NCBI GenBank assembly: GCA_024516155.1
Contig: JAJJXM010000001.1
Span: 868,001-932,000, forward strand
Direction of reading: 5' to 3'
DNA length: 64,000 nucleotides
DNA from: Pyronema omphalodes
Taxonomy: Eukaryota > Ascomycota > Pezizomycetes > Pezizales > Pyronemataceae
The notes beneath the pieces are model-generated. The model ran no database searches and was not told the DNA's origin. It saw only the letters and a list, made by a program, of their open reading frames with translations. Within the stretch, counting starts at the first letter, position 1. Each line of letters starts with the position of its first letter. The position numbers and the translations under genes were made by a program. Below, in pieces: positions 12,775 to 24,665 of the stretch.

Positions 12775-13940
12775 ACCACAGAACTATGGAAGGAAGGAAG
12801 TAAGAACAGTGGAAGAAAGTATATGAAAGAGATGATCATCACAAGAGGTTGGCATTTGGTGTATAATACAACTACAACGGGGAGTTATGGTTTATGGTTT
12901 AAAAACGGATATTGTGTCTTTTTAGCGTAAAATAAATAGCGATTCACATACTATCACCACCATCAGTATAGGAGGTACATATTTTAAAAACAAGGATAAA
13001 CCTACATAGCTATGTAGTTGGTACAAAAGTTTGTATTTCTCCAAGAATCACTTTCCAAATTCCGGGGATTTCCTATTTCCCTTTCTCTCTCTCGTTCGAA
13101 ATTTTGTTTTCGTTTAAAACATTGCCATCACATCCTTTAGTCCGTATCATGAAGCATCGCTCACATAACTTTTTCATTGTTCTGACCACATTCCACAATC
13201 AGAGTTTGTGGTATTTCCAAGGAGGTGGGGGGGGGGGGGGGGGTGACTATATACAATGTAAAAGATAAGATAAGAGAGCATAATTGCCATCATATCAAGC
13301 AATCAATTTTTTTTCTGGATCCACCAGCAGCAGCAGTAGCAGTAGTAGTAGTGTTCTATCCATCAACAAAGAAAAAATGAAAGAAAGCATCCCAAATCGT
13401 AGAAGTAGTAAAAAAAAAAAACATGCATCGTGCATATGTATAAAAAATGCAACAAATTTTGAAAAAAGCCCAACTCAACTCAACATCCTACCCCCCTCTC
13501 CCCCCTTCCGCTTCCGCTTCCGCTTCCGCTTCCTCCTCCTTCTCCTCCTCTTCCAGTTTCCTGCAGCACCCCAAGATTTACATGTTAAGACCCGCAAAAA
13601 GAAAAGAAAAAACAGAAACAAAAAAATACAAAACACAACCAAAGAATCGTACATACACCCATCAGACACATCCCCCGATACAAAAACAAAGGAAATAAGT
13701 GAACAATGGAGAGGGTGAAAAAAAAAATAAGAATACTAGACTGATGATGATATGGGATAGTATCTTTTTGGTGTTTCTTCTTTCGGTTGATTGTTATTTT
13801 TTTTTTCTTTCTTCATGTCCACCAAAGTTATACTATCCAGCCTATAATAGCTTTTCCCCATTTTTTTTTGAATGTTCATGAAAAATCCCATATACAATCA
13901 TGTACATAGTGTTGGTGGTGGTTACCAAGATTGGTAACAT
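12775..13940. other. Convergent 3' region of BUB3 and TOM20 with simple repeats
   Basis: Holds the 3' UTRs of two converging genes. It contains a 17-nt poly-G run (13227–13243), an AGC/AGT trinucleotide patch (13321–13350), a C/T-rich tract (13490–13560) and A-rich stretches. ORFs here are low-complexity and not believable. Confidence 0.5.
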
Positions 13941-14810
13941 TTACTCAATGTGGCTGGGCTCGTCGTCGTCCTCGGCGATGACGGTACGGTCGACGGCGAG
14001 CATCTCAGCGAGAATGTCAAGAACGTGCTGTATACTATATTAGAGCCGCATTCCTAATATCTTCCGGGGGGGGGATCAAACCTTAGGCACGGTCTTGTCA
14101 TAGATAGAGATAAGGTCCTGGGGCTGAGGGTAGACCTTCAACGCGCGGTAGAAGCAAAGCGCAGCCTCGATAGCAGCATCAGGTCCTATGATATTCCGTC
14201 AGTACATCTATGGCCCATAGACCTTTTTTTTTCCAACAGACTTGTGGCGGCATCCGTCAAGCTTGCCGGACGCCGGGGGAAAAATTCACATACCCTCCGC
14301 GCACAAAGTCTCACCACGGGCAACAGCACCCATGAAGTAAGCCTCCTTCTCCTCAACATCAGTGGGGAAACCCTCCATCTGTGCCTGTCTCACGGCGTCA
14401 TGGATAGCCTCGCGCTGGTTCTCGTTCTGGACGTTGGCCTGAGCTTTCTGAGCCTTTGCGTGGAGCTTCTTCTCCTTCTTCAGGCTGCGACGGAAGCTAG
14501 GGTCGTTGCGACGCTTGTAGTCGAAGTATGCGGCATCTGATGAATCCGGGGTGGTCAATTTCAATTCGTTGCTTTTGTTATATCGCTTGGTAGGTAGGAG
14601 GTTATGGAAGGAGGAAGATAAACGTACAAACTATTAGCGGGGTATGTTAGCATTGACATTATTTTTTTATTGGATTCATCCATTTTTGAGGCTCTTCAGA
14701 GGGAGGAGGCTCTTTGAAGATTTTGGTATGGTTGGGGTCCGGGAAAGCGTACCACTGGTCAAAGCGAAAGCGGTGGCAGCGCCATAGAGAACGATGGTAG
14801 AAACCTGCAT
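13941..14810 (-). CDS. TOM20: Tom20, outer-membrane import receptor
   Basis: TOM-complex receptor that recognises mitochondrial presequences. Exons 14810–14753, 14536–14294, 14185–14082 and 14027–13941 give 163 aa. Order: a short N-terminal membrane anchor (about residues 2–22), then the basic [18 protein letters not shown] segment typical of Tom20, a charged linker, and a cytosolic domain with a TPR-like helix pair ([28 protein letters not shown]). The acidic C-terminus ([10 protein letters not shown]) is also usual. The first intron (216 nt) is long for this window, so the N-terminal exon junction is the least certain part. It converges with BUB3. Confidence 0.92.
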
Positions 14811-16661
14811 TGTGGATATGGTAGGGTGGGGAGGGCAATGAGATCGATCCGGCGGGTTGTGGTGCGGGTGATGTTGCGGGCGAGGCAAAAGGCGATGGCT
14901 TTACAATGTGAGGATATAAGGCACGAGGTCGTCACCAAATTCTGTTTGCCGAAGAAAAGTTGCACGTTACGTTGGTAGCGGAAGCGGGACTCGAATAGAG
15001 AAATCTTGGCGGACGACATTTTGCAATTGGCGTCAGATCTTATCGGAGGCGCGCGATAAGATTAGATCGGATGTTGCTCGGAATTTGACAACGGAGCCAC
15101 GGCGCAGCCACGGCGGAACCACGGTGGAATCACGGATGGTGTCAATTTGTACGCAAATTGAATTTGAATTTGAATTTTCTCAGAAAACTTGTATGTAATC
15201 AATATTACATATTCAATACTGATCTACCAGAAATCAAATACTCTGTTATTGCCAAAGTTGCTTTTGAGACACAGGTTCTCACCCGCTTTCGGTAATCATG
15301 TTAAACTGATCTCAGCGCCACATTAAGTGTCAACTGGAATTGTGATGAAAACTGTAAAAAGGAGTATCCTCTTTTATCTTAAATAGCTTATAGCCATATT
15401 CAAAGTGCAAGCCCCACACTCCACATATTCTACGTTAGCATACTCAAGAGCATACGGAAATAAATACAGAGCATACTATTATCTTTCTCAACAGTGATAC
15501 AACTGGATGAAGCACTGAGGGAAGATTCCATTTTCTATAGGCCCTACTGATGATAAACACAAATTACAATTTTTTAATTAAAGAATCGGTTACTGAATTT
15601 ACATACGGCAGTACATTTCAAGTCAACGTTTTCGCCATTCACATTCTCCCAGCCATCCGATCACTTCAAGAGTGACTCTTAAAACTCCTTAAACCCCCCG
15701 GCATCAAACATCACTCCCTGTATATTACTCAGAAGTTATTTTACATGGGCCTTTTAGGCTTCAGTCGGCGTATGATTCAATACATCTCCCAGCAGTAGAC
15801 CTGTAAATAGCACATACATACAGCAAAGGGACCTCCATCCATAACATATAACTTGCTCTTCAGTATCCACAGCCTAATGTATCCAACCCAATCCTCATTC
15901 CCCAACATCTCATCATTATCCTTATCCAGACCCCGCAACGCCTGCCAACACTCCCAAAAAGATCTCTCCCAATAAACCATGCAACATACATATGCATCAC
16001 TTCCGACTCTACTCGGCTCTTCTCTGCTTTACCCTTCTTTTTATTCCCAGCATCAAAACCCCACGCTACCTAACCCACTGGTACCCCCCCTGTCTTTGCG
16101 TTCTATAGAAAATATGTTTTCGTGATAAAATAGGACCTCCCGTCTGTTGCTATAGCGCGATGGGAAGTCCTCCACTGTTTGTAGCGCCGGTGTACTACTT
16201 ACCTACGCCTCCTGCTGTAGGGCGACGATTGGAAGCCCGTGGGGGGTGGGGGGGGGGGGGTGGGTGGTAATACCGGTAACCGTGGCAGGCAACCGGAACA
16301 TATTCTCTGGGAAACAACGAAACAAAGAAACAACACTCCAACACTCCAACACTCCCACGCTCCAACACTCCAAAAGACTATTCTCCTCGCTACCCAATGA
16401 CCCGGTCATATGCTCCCACGGTATCCATTCTCCATCCCAATCCCAATCCCAACGCACAGGAATTCAACTATCAATAGTAGACCGTATGGGTATTGACTAC
16501 AGCGCCGGTATGCCCCAACACCTGGGACTTTTGCCACATGCCACATGCTACAGATACCGTCGATGATAGTAACTACACATCCGTATATATCACCTTATAC
16601 CTTAGCAAAGTAACCCAATTCAATACTATGTTTCCTAAGCGGGAGGAGCCGCTATTAGAGG
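14811..16661. other. Spacer upstream of TOM20; no gene recognised
   Basis: Contains a degenerate 11-bp tandem repeat around CCACGG near 15092–15138, an 8–11-bp repeat of ACACTCCA near 16325–16372, and a 13-nt poly-G run at 16248–16260. A minus-strand frame at 15980–15777 has a protein-like but unrecognised sequence. Confidence 0.4.
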
Positions 16662-16826
16662 ATGTTAAGCAACTGCGGTTTTATTGAGGAGAATCTTGAC
16701 ACACTGTATGAGGAGATATATAAAGCGGATTTGAATAGGCTCAAGGCAGAAAAACAGTGGAAGGAAGCAGAGAATGTTTTGAAGCCTCCCAAGGAGGATT
16801 TTGTCATTACTGAGACTGAGCTTTAG
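16662..16826 (+). CDS. Orphan small ORF, 54 aa, charged helical
   Basis: ATG to TAG frame of 55 codons. The peptide is rich in Glu, Lys and Leu (for example YEEIYKADLNRLKAEKQW) and would form an amphipathic or coiled helix; it ends in ITETEL. Its composition is unlike the low-complexity DNA around it. It could be a real small protein, the last exon of an unrecognised gene, or the remnant of a larger dead one. An overlapping frame with MFPKREEPLLEDV just upstream ends at a TGA inside this ORF, which hints at a frameshifted longer protein. Function unknown. Confidence 0.25.
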   Translation: MLSNCGFIEENLDTLYEEIYKADLNRLKAEKQWKEAENVLKPPKEDFVITETEL

Positions 16827-17822
16827 AAACATCACGAGGATATCAAAAAATGACCCGGAAAGAATGAGAACAGGCTGAGGAGCACTGATCGAATCTTAGA
16901 ATGTGAATAAAGTCTTTCTGAATGAATACGAGAGTTAATGCTGCAGAATGAGGAAAAGAAAAAAAAAAAAATAAAAAAAACATGAAACACAGACACATAT
17001 GTACATATAAATAGCGTCAGGATTAGCAAAGCGAGAAAGATGCACCGTGACATAAAAGCCGCAGAAGAAATAACAGGAGCCAAAAGACATCGAGGAAGCA
17101 GGGCAAAAAAGGAGTATATAGAAACAACGAGGTAGCGTTGGCGACAGAGACCATATGAGAAGTGTGCGAAGAGTCCAGTGAGGAGAGAGGCGAGTTCAGA
17201 GAGGCAAGTTCATCGAGGCCAAAGCGAGTGGAAAAAGAGCAAACAGGGCTCCAAATGTACAGACGAGAAGTAAAACCAGCATAAGGAATAAGTTAAAGGG
17301 TGACAACAGGCGCAAGATATCATATCATATAAACTCTAGTACGATTCCCAGCGAGATGCTGGGGTAAAAGTTAGAGCCTCCGATATATATATATATCAAA
17401 ACTGTACCATATGTTATGTCATTGTCATTGTCATAATATTAAGTTTATCAAGGCCCAAGAAATTGAAATCGAAAATCAAAATCGAAAAAAAACTGGTGAT
17501 GGTGTAGAAACCTCTTAATACAGAAGTCGCTGACTCGCTGGTCAAGAATGCAAGAGTTATTATCCTGAAGTTACATTACAACCCATGATATATTGTAGAG
17601 GTGAAATTACTCGAAAAATCCTCCAAAAAAATCGGCAAGAAATTATCTTCTGCTTGCCCTAATGAACTTTGTGTTCCAGCACATCTCTGTGAAGGGTCAG
17701 GTAGAGGAAACATGTCGGAATGATGCTGTCATAGGATAACATTAACTGCAGCACTAGGAATATTGTTTATCCCAGGCTGCTCTTACGGGAATCATAGGCA
17801 AGTTTCAGATTCTTAAGATCAC
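16827..17822. other. Purine-rich spacer
   Basis: About 1 kb with long purine-rich stretches on the plus strand (16850–17280). No gene, RNA or clear repeat was recognised. Confidence 0.4.
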
Positions 17823-18040
17823 ATCATATATATAGTCGAAACCCGTCACATTATATATAACCAGTTTATCAACAGTTGGCGTTGTGGTGGCAACCAAATG
17901 GACCGGCCGTAGGCCGGAACAGACCACATCCTCTCTTGTATCATATATATAGTTGAAGCCCGTTTCTCAACAATTGGCGTTATGGTGGTAACAAAATGAA
18001 CCGGCCGCAGGCTAGAACAGACCACACTCTCTTGCATCAT
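17823..18040. repeat. Two-copy ~105-bp direct duplication
   Basis: Copy A (about 17823–17941) and copy B (about 17941–18040) share the order TATATATAGTYGAARCCCGT, CAACARTTGGCGTTRTGGTGG, CCGGCCGYAGGC, GAACAGACCACA and TCTCTTGYATCAT. Differences are mainly C/T and G/A transitions, and copy A has an extra segment of about 17 nt. A GC-rich near-palindrome (CCGGCCGTAGGCCGG) sits inside copy A. It may be a fragment of a dispersed element. Confidence 0.65.
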
Positions 18041-18545
18041 AAAGTGATTGCATGGAGAATATCCAATGTAAGCTATGGTATAAGGTATGTATCCACCTCT
18101 CTCTCTCTTTATTCCAATAATGTTGACATGAAACATAAACAGTCGTAGTTAAATAATACAGCAATCCAATAATGACAATAATGACAATAATACAACAATA
18201 CAACAATACAAAATACCTCATACCTCATACCTCATTATTCCAAAGAAAAAAAATCATTAACCGGTTGTAATAATTATTTATCATGATTCTCATTTATCCC
18301 TATTCCGCATAAAAAAAACAAAAAAAAAAAAAAAAAAAAAACACCCTAATGATGCAATATCAATCTCAAAAACGCCTTCCGAATTCTCCCAGCATCAAAA
18401 AGAAGAAGGAAAACAAAAAAAGATAACCATACGCCGACCGACTGCCATAACCCTCTACCGTTCGTTAATCCGAACCTTTGTCTTTGGTCTTATTCTCGAC
18501 TTTATCCTCGTTTTGAATGGATTCCACCTCCGTCTTGACCATCAT
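18041..18545. other. 3' flank of the DEN1-type gene
   Basis: AT-rich with short ACAATA repeats near 18170–18215 and an A-rich run at about 18308–18342. No gene recognised; it includes the 3' UTR of the minus-strand protease gene. Confidence 0.4.
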
Positions 18546-19529
18546 CTAATGCGCACCAATCTCACTTCCAATCCTTGGTGGTTCCGTGCTCTTACCCCCA
18601 GGACTAGTACTCCTCTCTCTAGCCATTTTCCTCAGCTGTTCCGCAATACCATAAATCTCCTTCCTAATCTTAGTCGCATTACAATGTCTTCCACCCAGGT
18701 TCATTGAAATCGATTTCCTTCTTTCCGCAACCAACAATCTTTTCGTCAAAAGATATCTCATAGCCCAACAAACATGAACTCCACAATCAGATCCATTATC
18801 CTGTTGCGGCGTATCCACCAAATCCGTAAATGCAAGCTCGACTCGTAACATCCGCTCTAGTACTCGGTGGATTACTTTGGCGGTATGTACATTGCAGCTG
18901 TTTAGTGAATCGTAATGGAAGGCTACTCGGTCTTGTAATCCTACGATCATTAGCGACCAGTGAGTTCCGCCCTCGGGTCGCGTGTAGTCTTCGTTATCGT
19001 TGACGGGGAGGAAGATATGTGTGGCGTTTTTGAGGTTTGCTAAAGGTCCGTCGATAAGGTGGGTTACGTCTAATAGGGTCAGCAACCTAGAAATAAAAGA
19101 GAGAAAGAAGAAACTGACCTTGGTTACGGAAACTACTCATTAATAACACCATGCTAGGCCGCATCAATACGACATTGCAATCTTTATGGGTAGCAATGTA
19201 TTCGTGTTCCAGGTATCTATAGCGGGGAATTAATTAGCCTTTATCCAGCTTCCAAGTTTGTCATAGTGTATAGCTATTTCAAAGAACGACATACTCTTGC
19301 CAAAAAGCTATGATGTTATCCGTCAACCAATCATTTTTCAGACTCCGCATATCCTCTACAGTCACGGTACAATCATAATCTATTCTCTTGTCAGCAGCGC
19401 GTCATGCGGGATTCAAGGCCGTAGATAATAAAGTTACTGACACGACAAGTAGGTATCCTGAGGTTGCATTTGCTGGAGGTCGGGAGAAGAGGTCTTGTTC
19501 ATCAGCATCTTAGTCTTTTGTTTCGACAT
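18546..19529 (-). CDS. denA: DEN1/SENP8-type NEDD8 protease (DenA-like), C48 family
   Basis: Cysteine protease of the Ulp1/SENP fold that removes NEDD8 from cullins and other targets. Exons 19529–19442, 19379–19295, 19216–19119 and 19069–18546 give 264 aa. Typical DEN1 order: DTYLSYYDCTVTVEDMRSL, then WLTDNIIAFWQEYLEHEY, then THIFLPVND, then the catalytic core. The triad is His127 (GGTHWSL), Asp144 (HYDSL) and Cys186 (QQDNGSDCG), with Gln180 for the oxyanion hole. The last intron uses the TTAG acceptor at 19070, because the nearer acceptor breaks the frame. An in-frame stop upstream fixes the start. Assignment to DEN1 over Ulp2-like enzymes rests on the compact size and the N-terminal motif. 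Confidence 0.9.
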
Positions 19530-20399
19530 AAAGGGAGACGGGGATTACAAACGCCATCCCTATACCACATGATCCCATCTCTAATAGCTTCTCTGAATGG
19601 CATTGTTGGCTGTTGTTTGCGTGTTGCGTGTGGGGGATTGTTCTGTGTAGTGGTGCAATGGTGCGGTGGTGCAGCTTGAAGGTAGGTAGGTATGGTAGAT
19701 AGGCTTTGTGAGTACAGTCGTATGCGTATGTGTGTATTGTATGTGTGTGTATGAATCTCAGACGACGACGACGACGACGATGATGATGATGAACAGTTGT
19801 GGTGTGTGCAGAGCAGTGTAGTGTAGTGTAGTGTAGTGTAAGTAAGGTCGACAGTAAGTAGACTGCAGAGCGGCAGCTGTACAGACGTACTACGGCAGGC
19901 TTTGTTGTCTTTTTTTTTCGGTTCGGGTAACAGTGCAGTTCAGAGTATTAGCAGAGTGAATCAGCAGGATCATTCCTTGTCTCGTCGATTCATCACTACT
20001 TTCGTGTTTTTTCGCGTCTACGTACAAAAAAAAAATCAAGTTTCACGATAGCGTTTCCGTTCTCTTTTTCTCGTTCTCGGTAGGTATAAACTTGAGTTCT
20101 AACATTACCCTTTTTCTTGCCTACCTTTCTAGGCTCACTTACCTACCTGCTCGCCCGATAACTCTCATACTGTGGGGAGACGTGCTTGATTGATGCTTGA
20201 TGCTTGATGCTTCATGTTGGACTGGGTTGGGTTTGCAAGCTCCGACACCATCCTCCCGTCCCGACTATGCCGTCATGCGCGAAACGTAAAGTCTAAAAAG
20301 GAACAGTTCCATGCTGGGCTGCTTTCCCCGGACTTTTGCTAGGTTGCTAGGTTACTAGCTGCTGATGTATGCCAGGCAGAGAACGCGAAGGGAACGGGA
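19530..20399. other. Upstream region of the DEN1-type gene
   Basis: No gene recognised. Simple repeats include a GAC/GAT trinucleotide run (about 19762–19791) and a GTGTA pentamer run (about 19815–19840). It should include the promoter of the minus-strand protease gene. Confidence 0.4.
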
Positions 20400-20503
20400 G
20401 GGGGGGGGGGGGGGGGCGTGGGGGAGGAGGACACCAGTTCTGAGTGTGGCAAAGCGTGGCAAAGCGTGGCGAAGCATGGCAAGGCATGGTAAAGCATGGC
20501 TTG
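20400..20503. repeat. Poly-G tract and 10-bp minisatellite
   Basis: A 17-nt poly-G run (20400–20416) is followed by about six degenerate copies of GTGGCAAAGC (20445–20503), ending at GGCTTGGCAAC. Confidence 0.75.
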
Positions 20504-20804
20504 GCAACAATCAAGAGCTTCAACAAGCTTTCAAGATCAGATCGCATCATACATTTTTGCCTGACTTTGACTTTGTCTTTTGATATCTGCACTGACCAGA
20601 ATCCCATTTGCTTCTTATCTACCTGACGCCATACCGTCATGGCTCTCTACAGACACTATCTAAACAACACACGAGAAACAAGAAACGAGAAACGAGAAAC
20701 AAATAAATAGGTGATTGAAACATTTCATGCAAATCAAAATCCAACCTATTCTCACCACGGGGTCAATAACTCTCCTCTCACCCCCGAAACCTGTCTCAAA
20801 GCCA

Positions 20805-20959
20805 CCCTACACCCCACTCCACACCCCACTCCACACCCCACTCCACATCCCACTACCCCAAGATCCCAGCCAAGCCCCAAATCCCAAATCCCAGGTATCA
20901 GGATACCGGACACAACCCCACTAACCACTACTAACATCCATCCCCCCCCCCCCCCCCCC
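20805..20959. repeat. 12-bp minisatellite and poly-C tract
   Basis: About four tandem copies of ACCCCACTCCAC (20805–20856) lie before an 18-nt poly-C run (20942–20959). ORFs through this DNA are Pro/Thr/His-rich and not credible genes. Confidence 0.75.
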
Positions 20960-21659
20960 GCGAAAGAACCAGCATATTCCCGCTTCAGTTCCTGCCGAAG
21001 CACCAAACGTCAATCCACAACAACTGTACTTTCCAGGTACATAGCATGCGGCGTGGGCATCAAAGGTTAATAGTCAATAGTCAATAGTTTTTTGGTACGG
21101 CGGTATTGCGGTATTGCGTCATTACCGGTTATGGAGGGGTTTAAGGGATGGAAATAATGGGGTTTGAGATATGCGAAGGGAGACGGGGCCTTGTGGATTT
21201 GCGGACTATGTATATGCGCAGAGCACGGAAAACTGAAGCACTGAAGCACTGCAGCACTGGTTAGCAACAAGATAGGACACACTCCACTCTATATGCCACC
21301 ATACATACCATACATACCCTACACATAATAGCATAGCATAGCATAGCATTCCCATGATAAGCATACCCTCAATCATAGCATACCATACCCCCAAACCTCA
21401 AAACATCACAAGCCGCCTAAATCTAGATCCATTCCTCCATGCTTCATGCTTCATGCTTCATTCCTCCATTCCCATGATCCGTAAACAAGTTTCAGTAGCC
21501 TGAGATTAGTCACATACTAATCCGGTATCCTGTTTATACATAGCAGCATAACTGGCAGCATAATTGGCAGCATAACTGGGACTAAGCACTGTATATAGAA
21601 AAGCTGATGTAATCGATTATGGTTATTTAGAGCCGCCGGCCACAGCAGTGCATTGGCTG

Positions 21660-22053
21660 TAGCAGGCGTAGCAGGCGTAGCGGGCGTAGCGGGCGTAGCA
21701 GGTGTAGCAGGCGTTTCGGGCTATCAGGCTATCAGACGTAGCAGGTGTATCGGGCTATCAGCTATCAGACTATCAGACGTATCAGCTATCAGGTTATCAG
21801 GCTATCAGGCGTATCGGGCTATCAGGCTATCAGGATATCAAACGTATCAGGCTATCATGCTATCAGCTATCAAACGTATAAGGCTATTAGCTGTATCAGC
21901 CACAGAAGCCGAATCAGCCGTATCAGACATATCAGCCGTATCAGCCACAGCAGCTACAGTAATTCGAAACAATATATCCCATCCCATCCTACCCAACTAT
22001 CCTACACAACCATCCTACCCAACCATCCTACCCAACCATCCTACCCAACCATC
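21660..22053. repeat. Three adjacent minisatellites
   Basis: A 9-bp array GTAGCRGGC (21660–21713) passes into a longer irregular array built on CTATCAG / CGTATCAG (about 21720–21950), then a 13-bp array CATCCTACCCAAC (about 21984–22053). Units change but drift into each other, as expected from replication slippage. Confidence 0.75.
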
Positions 22054-22250
22054 AAATACCCTCACATCTGTCATACCCAGCCAAAACATTCTTTTTATGT
22101 AGATAGAAGTACTCATACCTGGGTAAATCAGTGTTCTATTATATTGCTCACAGCACCGCATATAACGCCACCGTAAGCCAAACTGAGAGCCAAACTGAGA
22201 GCTGGGAGCTGAGATGAGATAAGTATGTAGGCTGAATATACTGAATATAA

Positions 22251-22425
22251 TGGAGTATAATGGAGTATAATGGAGTATAATGGAGTATAATGGAGTATAA
22301 TGGAGTATAATGGAGTAGAATGGAGTATAATGGAGTATAATGGAGTATAATGGAGTATAAGTAGTGTAAATAGCATCAATAGCATCAATAGCATCAATAG
22401 CATCAATAGCATCAATAGCATCAAC
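22251..22425. repeat. 10-bp and 9-bp tandem arrays
   Basis: Eleven head-to-tail copies of TGGAGTATAA (22251–22360) with a single variant copy at 22311–22320, followed after 10 nt by about six copies of TAGCATCAA (22371–22424). Near-perfect copies indicate recent expansion. Confidence 0.9.
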
Positions 22426-22929
22426 ATCACTAAACATCACTATCACTAAACATCACGAACCATCACTAAACATCACTAACCATCACCAAGGACCTATTTA
22501 CCGATAAAAAAAAATACATCATGGTTCAAAAATTATCCTTAGAAAAGGTTAGAGCCCGGTACTATGATATAGGGATAATATCGTTCAATATTAATTCAAT
22601 ACTTATTGTTGAAATCAGTTGTTGTAGGTATAATAATCCTTGCCCTCCTCCCATCCCCCGCCCCACTCCCCGCCCTTTTTTTAAGATATGATTATACCGT
22701 TACTATCACTATTGCTATTGCTATATGCAAATTATAAACATTAACTCCTGGCCTTCAAGCCTTTCGGCCTTCTATGGATCCTAATCCATCACATCACATC
22801 ACATCGACAGCATTCATAAACCCGCTCACCCGCTCACCCACAATCATGAGGAATCACTCACATCCCCAAGTTCCTCATCGGGAAATACCTAATCTTTGGA
22901 ACTGGGAACTAGGAACTGGGGACTGGGAA

Positions 22930-23040
22930 TATATTCTTCCGTTATGATTCTCTGGTTATGATTCTCTGGTCATGATTCTCTGGTTATGATCTAGTTATGA
23001 TTCTCTGGTTATGATTGCTGGTTATGATTCCCCCGTCACG
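22930..23040. repeat. Degenerate GGTTATGATTCTCT tandem repeat
   Basis: Several 14-bp copies of GGTTATGATTCTCT with internal deletions. No coding signal. Confidence 0.6.
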
Positions 23041-23170
23041 ACTCCTGATTCTTAATCCCCTAGTCACGACTCCCGGTTCTCAATTTCAGCACATCGTATC
23101 GTATCGTATCGTATCGTGTTACCATACAGGACTCATGCTGTGCTCTTTTTATTCTGATGCTGATATGGAT

Positions 23171-23530
23171 GATTTGCCGTTGCCGATTCCGATTCCGATA
23201 CCGATTGCGGTGCTGATACTGTTGCTTTGTCGATGCCGATGCTACTACCGATATCGGTTGCAATGCCGATTCAGATACCGATGGCAATGTAGTTGCTGAT
23301 ACCGATTGCGATGCCGATGCTACTACCAATACCGATTTCGATGCCGATACCGTGCTACTACCAATACCGATTCCGATACCGATTCCGATTCCGATTTCTA
23401 TACCAATTCCGATGCTACTACCGACACCGATTCCGCAGCCGATTCCGATTCCGCTAATGATGACGATTCAGATGCTGTTGCTGCTGCTGCTGCCAATACC
23501 GATTTCGATTTCCATACCAGTTTCCATCGG
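23171..23530. repeat. CCGATT/CCGATA hexamer-based satellite
   Basis: About 360 bp dominated by CCGATT and CCGATA units broken by GCTACTA and TTGCTG patches. All three frames stay open in parts and give IPIP-, TDSD- or RYRY-type low-complexity peptides, so ORFs here are artefacts of the repeat. Confidence 0.75.
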
Positions 23531-23599
23531 TACAGCGTATAATATCCATATCAGAAGTTAAACCATACCGCAGACCATAACAAACAGAAACAACGTGAA

Positions 23600-24015
23600 C
23601 AGCGGGAACAGCGGGGACGGGAACGGGATAACACCTGCCTACCCGCTTATCCACCCGCTTGTTTTGCTTGCTTGCTTGGGACCGGTCGATCATCCCCCAT
23701 ATCCGAAATTGTTTCCCGATGGATAATAGATAAACAAATAAAGGAATAAACAAAAAACAAATAAATAGCTACTGATAATCACCAATAATCATCAAGACTT
23801 TGTATTGATGTCGGGAGTTGACTGTATCGAACAGCGGATACGGAAACTGCGGAATGGGATAATACACGCCTACCCGCCCGCCTATGTATCCGCACGCTCA
23901 CCCGCCTGTTTTGCTTGGTGCTTGTTTGGTGCTTGCTTAAATCCGATCGATCCCCCCCCCCTCCTCCTCTCCCTTCCGTCCCCCGATGGATAAACAAACA
24001 AAAACAAACAAACAA
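23600..24015. repeat. Diverged ~235-bp direct duplication
   Basis: Two copies (about 23600–23765 and 23833–24010) share the order CAGCGG, GGGATAA, CGCCTACCCGC, CCGCYTGTTTTGCTTG, CGATCGATC or its variant, and CCCGATGGATAA followed by AAACAAA runs. The spacing is about 235 bp. No coding signal. Confidence 0.5.
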
Positions 24016-24232
24016 ACACCATCGAACCGGAAGGGAAAACATATCGCTGTGATTCGGGGATATCAGAAGATGAAAGTCTACCCATCGCATCGGAGATTCG
24101 GAAGATCCACCATTTACAATCCACCCGAACCGCACCGCAGCGAGCGGAGCTGAGCTGAGTTAAATATTCCGTGTTGTCGAATCGGATTCCCGTTATGCTC
24201 CGTGTATGGGCTGAAGAAATATATTCTGGCAT

Positions 24233-24325
24233 ATATCACGTTGATAATCCGTGGTGATTCCGTGATAATCCATGATAATCCGTGATATTTCTAGGATCTG
24301 TTCGTGATAATCCGTGATATTTCCG
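24233..24325. repeat. GTGATAATCC repeat patch
   Basis: Several copies of CCGTGATAATCC and CGTGATATTTC in about 90 bp. Low-complexity C-rich sequence follows to about 24600. Confidence 0.5.
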
Positions 24326-24665
24326 TACCGCTTCCGTCAAAACAAACAAACCTCCCTAACCCCCCTCCCCCCCGCCCCCATCCTCTCGGTTCGGTTCATT
24401 CACTCCCTAACCCCCCTCCCCCCGGCCCATCCGCTCGGTTCGCCCCCCGACTTTCTCAGTATCCAGTCATCCAGTCATCGCTTCATCCTCATCATCTTCT
24501 ATATCCAAACATCTCTCGGCGCCATATACCACAAAATAGCACCCCCTCCATCCCATCCATCCCATCCAAGCCAACCCCAACCCAGCCGAGCCTCGGTCCC
24601 CAGACCCCATATTCCCCCTCCCCTCCCCTCCTCGGCTCCCTTCCAGCGCATCATCTGTGCCTCTA

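Noticed and set aside
13284..13718. 144-codon Ser/Lys/Arg-rich frame
   Set aside because: Runs through trinucleotide and C/T repeats; low complexity in every frame.
14759..15019. Minus-strand frame upstream of TOM20
   Set aside because: Overlaps the TOM20 first exon in another frame and lacks protein-like features.
22251..22425. Regular short repeats resembling a CRISPR array
   Set aside because: Units are head-to-tail with no unique spacers, and the genome is eukaryotic.
21653..22446. Several 100–149-codon frames on both strands
   Set aside because: Created by tandem arrays whose unit sizes keep frames open; peptides are simple repeats.
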